From NCBI RefSeq assembly GCF_022376445.1, contig NW_025955335.1, forward strand, positions 1 to 37,798: a DNA stretch of 37,798 nt. Reading direction: 5' to 3'. The translations under genes were made by a program, and so were the position numbers. Below the pieces are notes generated by a model. The model had not been told where the DNA came from, ran no database searches, and saw nothing but the letters and a program-made list of their open reading frames with translations. The stretch comes from Fomitopsis serialis (Eukaryota; Basidiomycota; Agaricomycetes; Polyporales; Fomitopsidaceae). Positions 31,050-37,798 of this stretch are shown piece by piece; the first letter of the stretch is position 1; the number at the start of each line of letters is the position of its first letter.

Positions 31050-32449
31050 ATCGAACCGTTCCCTGTACGGAGCCTACTGGCGCGTCTGTTCTCGCCCCTG
31101 ATCCCCGTTGACCATCGGGACACGCGCGTCTGGTCTGCGCCCTGTCGCTGGACATCCTGGCAATCGGCTTCTTCTCCCTCTCGTCTTGTGGACTCCACAA
31201 ACCCGTTGGTCTCGCCTCGTTCCCTCCGGCAGGGATCAGTCTCGAGGCTCACGCTCGGCGCGGTTTGACTGTCCGTCTTCTCGCTCCCGTCCTCCGTCCT
31301 CCGATCTCCATGGTTCCCTCTATGCTGGGTACCTCGTTCATCTAGCCCCAGGTCCGTCCGTTCCGCGCCCGCACGCTCCCGATACCGAGGTTCGCTAGCT
31401 GTTCCTTCCGCGGCTTGCTTACTGCCCATCACTGCGACTCTCCTGTATTCCGCGGCGATGTCGCTCGTCGACGCGCATACCCACGTCTGCGTCGCTTCCT
31501 CGTGCTCCTCCCGTAGCTCCCGCTCGCTGTCCCTGCCTGCAACCCTTCGTCCCGACGTGTCTCGGTATCCCGTTCGCTCTCTTCGTTGCCTCCGGCATGT
31601 GTCATCCTGGGAGCTCGCCTGTATCTCGTTCGTAGCTGCCCGACTCTCAACGCTCGCCGTCCAACCTTCGCGCTCCATTCGGTCCGACGCAATGTACTGG
31701 CTCGGCGTCGCTGGAGGGCGGATATGACACGGCTCTCCTGCGCGCGCGATGGTTCGCACTGTCCGTCTGTAGTAGCTACCGTCGCCGTAGATCTTCTTGA
31801 CCTCGACTGCCCGAACAGACCCGCGCGATGTACTCAGGTCCGTGTAGCACTCGTCCTGCGAATAACGATCCTTGCGCGCCTGCCTCACCGATGGTTCCTG
31901 CGTTGCAACCGGACCTTGACCGACCATTCCCTCCGACAGCAAGCCTGCGACTGCCGAGCCCGTCGGCTTGCACTTGAGCGAATGCTCATCCACGCCCGGG
32001 CCTTCTGCATCGCGTCCGTTCACCCGGGAGTACTCCGATAACTCACATGTGCTAAGTATCGCTTGTCTCTCCGCCCTCTCAGGTTCAGGTCGTCCTTGCC
32101 CATCTGCGCAGTGCTCCGAAAGCGCGTGGACACTCTGCGCACCATTGAATTGCTGGCTACGAGCGCTCGCTTCGTGCCGATATGGGTCTACTGAGTCTTG
32201 AACCTTACGCGCTGTTTCCTCCGAGTCCGATCTTGCCATGAGGTAGTCCTTAACCGTCGCGCCTTCTGCGCCTCGCCAGATAGAACCATGCGCGGGAAAA
32301 CTGCTAGTATTGAGGATATGCGGGGAGTGCGAGAATACACGCGCCAAAGCTTCGACTCGAGCGACCAGCGAGACGCCGGCAGGCTGTGCAGACCATGGTT
32401 CGGGCGCTTGAGCGATCGTCTCTCCCGGACCCCGAAGTCCTCCCTCCAC
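30875..32449 (-). CDS. Retroelement interior frame, no known domain
   Basis: 524 open codons on the minus strand with a GTG rather than ATG at the open end. Hydrophilic, rich in S, R, E and T, with no membrane segment and no retroviral motif. It overlaps the upstream frame by about 260 nt. The plus strand here is pyrimidine-rich, which lowers stop frequency on both strands, so length alone is weak evidence for coding. Confidence 0.3.
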   Translation of the reverse strand: MEGGLRGPGETIAQAPEPWSAQPAGVSLVARVEALARVFSHSPHILNTSSFPAHGSIWRGAEGATVKDYLMARSDSEETARKVQDSVDPYRHEASARSQQFNGAQSVHALSEHCADGQGRPEPERAERQAILSTCELSEYSRVNGRDAEGPGVDEHSLKCKPTGSAVAGLLSEGMVGQGPVATQEPSVRQARKDRYSQDECYTDLSTSRGSVRAVEVKKIYGDGSYYRRTVRTIARAGEPCHIRPPATPSQYIASDRMEREGWTASVESRAATNEIQASSQDDTCRRQRRERTGYRDTSGRRVAGRDSERELREEHEEATQTWVCASTSDIAAEYRRVAVMGSKQAAEGTASEPRYRERAGAERTDLGLDERGTQHRGNHGDRRTEDGSEKTDSQTAPSVSLETDPCRRERGETNGFVESTRREGEEADCQDVQRQGADQTRVSRWSTGIRGENRRASRLRTGNGSMWIYGLQEARYKTADREDARARDIDASLSEEAEQGGENPGRRPLKCMDQDWRGSPPGY

Positions 32450-34215
32450 CGACTCTCCCTGCCTGTGATCCTCGCGCAGCTCTCGTCGTACTCTCTCTCG
32501 TCCATCGCGACCATGGTGCCTTGTTGAATCATTCCCAAGTCAACACGGTCCCCGCCGCTGTCGCGTCCATCACCGCTCCGCTGTGTGCTCGAAACGGGCG
32601 TGTCGTCAACTCCGAGCTCGAACGCGCTCGTCGCATGCTCCTGCACGCGCAGGGCAGACCTCGCAGAGGGAGGTGAATGTCCGGGGTACGCGTAGTCGGT
32701 GGAGGAGATCCCATAGGTGAGCGTAGTCTCCGTCGCTCGAATCACGACCCGTCTGAACGCCTGCACCTGTCGCTCCTGCCGCTTGCGCGTATCAAGCACG
32801 TCCGCCGTCCCGCCATCTCGCACCAGGGTATCTTGCCGGACGTCTGACGCGTGCGTTCCCTCCGCCTGCATGCTTGGTGCGCCTCGTGGAGTTGATGTCG
32901 AGTCTTCGGCTTGCGAGGAAAGTGGACGGCTTGTCGTTATGCATCCCCCGGTACGCTTATCCTTTAACGCTGTTGTCGCGACCCGCCTAGTCGCCTGTGT
33001 CACCCGTGCAGCTTGCTGGTACAGCCGCCGCCAGTCGTTTCCGGTTTTGAAGACTCGTCTTGCCGCCGCCAGGAACTCGCCGACCTCCTTCTCTTCCCCG
33101 CTGCACGCGCTAATGGCTGCGCTTGAAGCCTCACCACCCGCCATCCTCTTCTCGCCACGGCCTAGCTCGCCGTCGGAATCCCGGCCTTGCGCGATGCCCG
33201 TCGTCGCTAGATCCTTGCATACAAACCCCGCCCGCCGTGAGTGTCTCGCCCGTGGTCCTGGCTCGTATCGCTCGCTCGACACCCCGCCTGTCCCGCGTCC
33301 AGGAGTCCCCATTCTCTCGTCGTTCTCTCGTTCGATGTCGCTTACCCTCGAGTACTCATAGGTCCGCACTTGGTCGACTAGGTACGGCACATCCGTTCCT
33401 CCTCGATCTCCTCGCGTCGGTACCAGTACCTCGCTGAACGGGCTCCTGTGTCGGCGACCGACCGCTGCAAGACACGCGTCGCTCCCAGCGATTCCACCGG
33501 TGAGTCTAACCTCCGTAATCACTTCTCGCGCCCGTCCTGATGCCCGTGTTTCAGTTCCCGTTTGCTCCTCCGGCCGCGGGTAATCGTCTTTGACCGTGGA
33601 GACTCGTCTGGCCGCCAGCAGATTCCTGATCTCTTCCTCTATCTCCGCACCGTGGTGGTGCGCCTTGTACTCACGGCGGTCGACCGTGTACGTCTCGGTC
33701 GCGGTCTGCACCTTGTCCAATGGCGTCTGCTCGCTCGCCTCCCGCGTGTGCCCCTCTTGCTTGCGCATATCCTTGCCTCCGATGCTGGTCACGCTCGTTG
33801 GCCCTGATCCCTGGATCCTGCGCTCGCGTGCTCGGTTACTCGCTGGACTCCAGGACCTGCAGGTTGAACGTTCGCTCCAGCTCTCGTGGCTCGCAGTTTT
33901 CAGTATGCCGAGGCTGATCATCGCTCGACAGGCTCCGCCCTCCGAAGTCGCTCGCTCATCTCCCGTCGTGGCGCGCTCGTACATGCCCGACAAGCTCGAC
34001 AAGTATATTGATTCTAGCGGAGCACATTGCTCGTCCCGCCATCCACTCGTTGCTATAGGGCTCTGACTTCGTTCGGATCGGCCCGCCGGGTGCGTCTTCT
34101 CTTGCTCCTGGCTCGTGGTACTGATGCCTGGTTCCGAAGGTGCTGATTCGCTTAACCGCTTCTGGAAGGTGGCGGGTCCCCTTCCCATGCGCCTGTCGAC
34201 TCCGGGCTCGGACAT
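32188..34215 (-). CDS. Retroelement large 5' frame, no known domain
   Basis: 675 codons from the first ATG (MSEPGVDRRMGRGPATFQKR). The frame itself is open slightly further upstream. Two related segments occur: EIEEEIRNLLAARRVSTVKD with DYPRPEEQ, and KEVGEFLAAARRVFKTGNDW, so internal duplication extends into this part. Rich in R, S, E and T. Position and hydrophilic character would fit a gag-like role, but there is no zinc knuckle or capsid motif that I can see. Confidence 0.4.
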   Translation of the reverse strand: MSEPGVDRRMGRGPATFQKRLSESAPSEPGISTTSQEQEKTHPAGRSERSQSPIATSGWRDEQCAPLESIYLSSLSGMYERATTGDERATSEGGACRAMISLGILKTASHESWSERSTCRSWSPASNRARERRIQGSGPTSVTSIGGKDMRKQEGHTREASEQTPLDKVQTATETYTVDRREYKAHHHGAEIEEEIRNLLAARRVSTVKDDYPRPEEQTGTETRASGRAREVITEVRLTGGIAGSDACLAAVGRRHRSPFSEVLVPTRGDRGGTDVPYLVDQVRTYEYSRVSDIERENDERMGTPGRGTGGVSSERYEPGPRARHSRRAGFVCKDLATTGIAQGRDSDGELGRGEKRMAGGEASSAAISACSGEEKEVGEFLAAARRVFKTGNDWRRLYQQAARVTQATRRVATTALKDKRTGGCITTSRPLSSQAEDSTSTPRGAPSMQAEGTHASDVRQDTLVRDGGTADVLDTRKRQERQVQAFRRVVIRATETTLTYGISSTDYAYPGHSPPSARSALRVQEHATSAFELGVDDTPVSSTQRSGDGRDSGGDRVDLGMIQQGTMVAMDEREYDESCARITGRESRWREDFGVRERRSLKRPNHGLHSLPASRWSLESKLWRVYSRTPRISSILAVFPRMVLSGEAQKARRLRTTSWQDRTRRKQRVRFKTQ

Positions 34216-34635
34216 CGTTGCCGTTATACGTGACGTGTTGCAGAAGGAGTCGTCGAGTAGGGGCAAACCACCGCTGTCGTAGCCATAGACATCTGTGTCA
34301 TAGAGCTCGCATTACCCGCATACACCTCCCAGCTACTCCGTCTATTCATCGCGTGTCGCCCCCGCGAACCGGCAGTTCCTCCTCTGCGCGTGCTCCGAAT
34401 CCAAGTGCTTGCTCTTGAGTGCTTGAATTGTCGCTGCTCATGTTCGTCCCGGGCCCCGTCGTCATGGTCAGGCCCTCATACTGGGTACCTCCGTCGTGTT
34501 TCCTCGCCGTAAGACTTGATACTCCACTCCAGAAGTCTCGAAGTGTCAGTGAGCTGCCTCGGTGAACATGCGAGCGTACGGTGACGTGGGCGTCAGGGTC
34601 GGCTGTCCTGCCAGTACCGCGAGAGGTGTCCTCGA

Positions 34636-35148
34636 CTAAGTCGCTGCCCGTACGCGCGGGAACTCGCTCCTGTATACATGGCGTCGTCTCCAGTGTCTGT
34701 CCGTCCGCAGCAATGCTCGAGCGTGCGGCCGGTCGAGCCTCGTGAACGCCGTGGTTCCGCGTCTCCGTCGACTGGGCGCGATGGTGCCGAGTGTGTGCAT
34801 CGCAAGATGACCGTCGCCTGTATGTGCTGTAACTGGCTCGAAGGTCACAGTCGCGCGTCCCGTAGCTTGCTCGTAGATCTGGGTTGCAGATGCTGAGGCC
34901 GTGAAGAGGGCGTCGAGTGCGTACGTGCGGTCGTCTCCGAGATAGCCAGTCGCCGAGTCCGTGATGGACCTGAACCGTACCGTCGCGCCGGTCGATCTCG
35001 CGACTACGTCCGCTTCGCGCGTTGGCGTCGATTCCACATGCACTGTCATGGTGGACTGGTAATGGAGGAAATAAATGTCGCCTTGCCTGTACACAGTCCC
35101 GGAAGTGACTTTGGCCGTAGCGGGATCGCACGCGGGCCTTCGATCCAT
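34636..35148 (-). CDS. Retroelement first ORF (gag position), unrecognised
   Basis: 170 codons from an ATG (MDRRPACDPATAKVTSGTVY), the first good ORF downstream of the primer binding site on the minus strand. It has a mixed, protein-like composition unlike the E/R/S-rich interior, with VRFRSITDSATGYLGDDRTY and a Thr/Ala-rich middle, and a basic C-terminus (RRRRGTTAFTRLDRP). It occupies the gag position, but no capsid or nucleocapsid motif is visible. Confidence 0.45.
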   Translation of the reverse strand: MDRRPACDPATAKVTSGTVYRQGDIYFLHYQSTMTVHVESTPTREADVVARSTGATVRFRSITDSATGYLGDDRTYALDALFTASASATQIYEQATGRATVTFEPVTAHTGDGHLAMHTLGTIAPSRRRRGTTAFTRLDRPHARALLRTDRHWRRRHVYRSEFPRVRAAT

Positions 35149-35270
35149 AGATGATGTACACGTAGTGTATGGGAAATGAATGGAGTGGATTGTGTATGCT
35201 CGCCTGTGCTGTGGGTGCGATGATGCGAAGCTGTAGGCGGAGCGGAAGAAGCACGAATAGGGTACCACCC

Positions 35271-35286
35271 CTCGCGGTGGGCTCCA
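35271..35286 (-). other. Primer binding site (tRNA-Cys-like)
   Basis: TGGAGCCCACCGCGAG on the minus strand, two bases after the 5' LTR end. Its complement reads as a tRNA 3' end: CTCGC (T-stem), GGTGGGC (acceptor stem), T (discriminator), CCA. A U discriminator is typical of tRNA-Cys. The isotype is inferred; no such tRNA lies in this window. Confidence 0.65.
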
Positions 35287-35288
35287 GT

Positions 35289-36263
35289 TGTGTAGCTCGG
35301 GAGTGTAGTACCCCCGGGCACGATGTTCGAGGGGCGGGCCAATCCATGGCTTCCAGGATGAAGGGAGGGTGTGTCGAAACGGGGAATATGCATCTCGGAG
35401 GGGAGTAGTGCCAAAGACGGACCTCGTTGCCAAACCTCTGGCTCGCTGTCCCTATCCTCGGTCCTCCAGGCCTCGTCTACAGCTGTCATCCTGAGTCCTG
35501 ACTCGTTCCGCTGCTCCCTCGCCTCTTCCGTGCTTCGTATCCTCAACCTCGCTTCCAGTCAACGGCTCCGAGTCGTACCGCGTTCAATCTCGTGCTCGTT
35601 CCGTGTTCTCGTTCTCGTTCTGTCTCCTTGTACCTGTTCCGACGTCCTATTCTGAACTCTCGTAGTCGCTCGGCTCGTTGCGGAGTAGGCCAGCTCTGTT
35701 CCTTAGTCGCTAAGCTCGTTCCGCAGGTCGCTGTCCTCGTTTTGCTGGATCCTGTCTTCCTTCCGCTGGTTCGTATTCTTCTTCCGCTGGTTCCTAAGCT
35801 CGTTCCGCGAGTCCTTGGCCTAACCTGTACTCCTTCCGACTTGCCCTGATCTCGTAGTACTGGTGTTGCTCCAACTACGTGGCACTGCTTCCGTCCGAAT
35901 GATTCTCGATGGCCCGACTAGGTCGCTAATGACCAACTCGGGGAGATGCCCCCCAACTCCAGAAAATGTGATAGCAGCGAGACGAGCTGTGCTCGTAGTT
36001 GCCTAGATTCGGAGGGGGGAGAACTAAGGTATGTACATGTCTTCGTGGCACTGTATGCCACAAAAGCTGACTAAGAGTCTCTAGTTACTATATATGGTAA
36101 TCAAAAGCAAATCGCACAAAGTCCATGAAGTACAGTAAGGTGTAGGGTATCGGAGGGAACAAGAAAGGTAGTCCATGTGCTCGGAAGGAACATGACAGTC
36201 CAGAGAGCCCAAAATAGGTGAATACACATACTGTCCGGGCCTATGTGGGGGCCACTCCCCACA
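35289..36263 (-). repeat. 5' LTR (element on minus strand)
   Basis: 975 bp, the partner of 23055-24027 with the same TGTG..CACA ends. It is followed on its outer side (plus-strand right) by TCGC, the target duplication, and then host gene E. Confidence 0.93.
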
Positions 36264-37798
36264 TCGCGCTTCGCGCTCCCACCGTTGCAGCGTTCCCCAT
36301 TCATGCGAGTTAGTGAGAGCGGCGTCGAGCTCTCGCATCTCACATCGCCAGTTGATTTCGTGCACTTCCCACAAAATCTGTGCGCGCACGGCGGGTCCAT
36401 TCACCGAGTCGACGTTCACAGCGTTTGCGCCCCACTGCAGACTTTGCGCACTGTCGTACGTCGGCAGACCTGCCGTCTTCGAGAACAAGCGGCGGATGTT
36501 TTGCTGGACGTCTCGACGGTCCTTGTTCTTCTTCGACAACGTGGTCGACGTCGCTTCGCTCACTTGGACCTGGTAATCCCCCCATAGCGCATCGCGCCAC
36601 TCTGCAATGCGTAGCGGCTCGGCTCCGAGGGTAGGATCGAGCAACCGTTGCCTACAGAAGCCCCGGATTCGCACGTAGTTGTGGAAATACCGCTTCACCT
36701 TCTCGCCTTGGCTCTCGAACCAGAAGGAGGGGGCCAATAGAAAGTGGAGGCGGAACGTGGGGGGGGCAGAGTGCCGACCGCCGTGAGTGCTTCTGCCCAG
36801 ACTTCCGGAACGACCGACGTCTTCGGCCTCTGGTAGCAAAGCGACGGGTGAACGGGAACAGGCTGAGTCGGGGCCGCTGCTCGCTTGCCACGATGCGTTC
36901 GGCGCGACGAATGGCCGGATTGGGACGAATTGCCGGGTTGGTTCGTTTGAACGCGATCGAGATTCGAATCTGCGCTGTTGTCGGCCCTCGCCTTCTTGGC
37001 GGGCGGCGCGCCATCCGTGTCGAGCACCCGAGGCATTGATGGTAGTTTCACGTCGCAGAGGTTCTTCAAAACCTCTTGTTGCATCTTGAACGGCCAATCG
37101 CCTGGGTGTTGCACGATACCCGCGAGGTCTCCATCGCCACTGTACAAGCGCGGCTGCGACAACTCATCGCTCATCTGCGAGGAGACCGGCGTAGGATAAC
37201 CGCCTTTACGACGCGTACCAAGGAGGTCAACGGCTGGATGAACCACGTGGGTATTCCTAGCCGGAAGAGGCCTTGCGCGGTCCCCGCGTTGTCGGTGAAC
37301 GCGCCGCGCACCGCGAGAGGTGTCTTCGCGACGAACGAGCGATTGTGCACACGGGGCTGAACGACGTCGAAGAGGACGATGAGCCCGCACAGTTCTAGCG
37401 TGAGCCGCTGCACATGCGAAGCGAGGGCCACGGCGTGCGTTCTCCACGTCAGGAGGATGAAGAGCTGGTCGAGGGCTGGTAAATCGTTTGAGACAGGTGG
37501 TACCCGAATTGCTTTTGTTTCTCCTCCTTGTCGTCACCACAGGTTTGATACTTGATGATGACGCGTTGCGCGGTGCTCTTGAGTAGGTTCAGGTACCTCG
37601 GACTCAGAAATCCGAGGTCAGGTACTCCACACGTAGTGTCCGCAGCCCAGCAGCTGGGATCGACGACGTCAAACATACACCTTACGTTCGTCTCAAAACC
37701 CTCCACGTCACCGTCTTTACGGGAATACAGGCATGGTGCAGTACTCTGCTGTGATAACATCTGCGGCCACAGTGAATACTCCTGCGGCCCCCATCGAC
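36264..37798 (-). pseudogene. 5' part of host gene E, cut by the LTR element and by the window edge
   Basis: Minus-strand coding in successive frames: 37760-37449 (YSRKDGDVEGFETNVRCMFD), 37435-37180 (LDQLFILLTWRTHAVALASH, GIPTWFIQPL), 37195-36725 (DWPFKMQQEVLKNL, then a nuclear-signal-like PPAKKARA and Ser/Pro-rich linker) and 36735-36264 (IAEWRDALWGDYQV, RAQILWEVHEINWRCEMREL). The order matches an uncharacterised Agaricomycete family: IP-W-I-P motif, linker, W..L..D.., then VR..I-WE-HE-N-R-E-LD. Frame changes near 37445, 37185 and 36725 each correspond to a single missing base. The gene reads into the LTR as ..WEREAR at the TCGC duplication and continues at 23050 in the same frame. Function unknown. 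The 5' end lies outside the window. Confidence 0.7.

Larger units (their letters stand above)
23055..36263 (-). mobile_element. 13.2 kb LTR retrotransposon, non-autonomous (LARD-like)
   Basis: Direct repeats 23055-24027 and 35289-36263 begin TGTG and end CACA, and the element is flanked by TCGC on both sides (23051-23054 and 36264-36267). Read on the minus strand, a 16-nt primer binding site begins two bases after the right-hand LTR, and a GGGGGAGA polypurine tract directly precedes the left-hand LTR. The interior of 11.3 kb has long minus-strand frames, but I found no YxDD-type reverse transcriptase motif, no integrase zinc or DDE pattern, no protease DTG/DSG context and no gag zinc knuckle. 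It therefore looks like a large retrotransposon derivative that depends on another element. The LTR copies differ only by a few bases, so insertion was recent. Confidence 0.88.

Overview
The window looks like an Agaricomycete (mushroom-forming basidiomycete) genome. Genes are split by many 47-64 nt introns with GT..AG ends and CTRAY-type branch points. The recognisable families are typical of that group: a KDZ transposase with a CxC2 cysteine cluster, a TET/JBP dioxygenase, an Ifi-6-16-like membrane protein and an F-box/LRR-type protein. Most of the 37.8 kb is mobile DNA, with a few host genes caught between and inside the elements.

Layout: 565-1083 is an intact Ifi-6-16-like gene (minus). 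3540-5668 is a 2.1 kb foldback element with long terminal inverted repeats, CAC..GTG ends and a 3-bp target duplication; nested in it at 4667-5247 is a 581-bp hAT-like MITE with an 8-bp duplication. 6235-7587 is a leucine-rich F-box-type gene that loses its 5' end where the next element begins. About 7576-16805 is a KDZ DNA transposon. It carries an 86-bp CpG-palindrome array, a TET/JBP 5-methylcytosine dioxygenase gene (plus strand), two unrecognised cargo genes A and B (minus), a 25-bp palindrome array and the KDZ transposase (minus, about 1,070 codons in 8 exons). 16.8-18.4 kb is an AT-rich degenerate repeat field. 18443-20877 and 21596-22461 are two uncharacterised multi-exon host genes (minus).

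23055-36263 is a 13.2 kb LTR retrotransposon on the minus strand. It has 973/975-bp LTRs, a TCGC target duplication, a primer binding site fitting a tRNA-Cys 3' end and a GGGGGAGA polypurine tract. No reverse transcriptase, integrase or protease motif was seen; the interior consists of long minus-strand frames built from divergent protein repeats. I read it as a large non-autonomous (LARD-like) element. It split a host gene whose halves (36264-37798 and 22721-23054) join in frame at the target duplication.

The most interesting system is the KDZ element pairing its transposase with a TET/JBP demethylation-type enzyme directly downstream of a CpG-dense palindromic array. That pairing is known for basidiomycete KDZ elements, but the array placement and the two cargo genes deserve attention. 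A separate point concerns the assembly: nearly all reading-frame breaks in otherwise good multi-exon genes are losses of exactly one base, which suggests consensus errors rather than pseudogenes.
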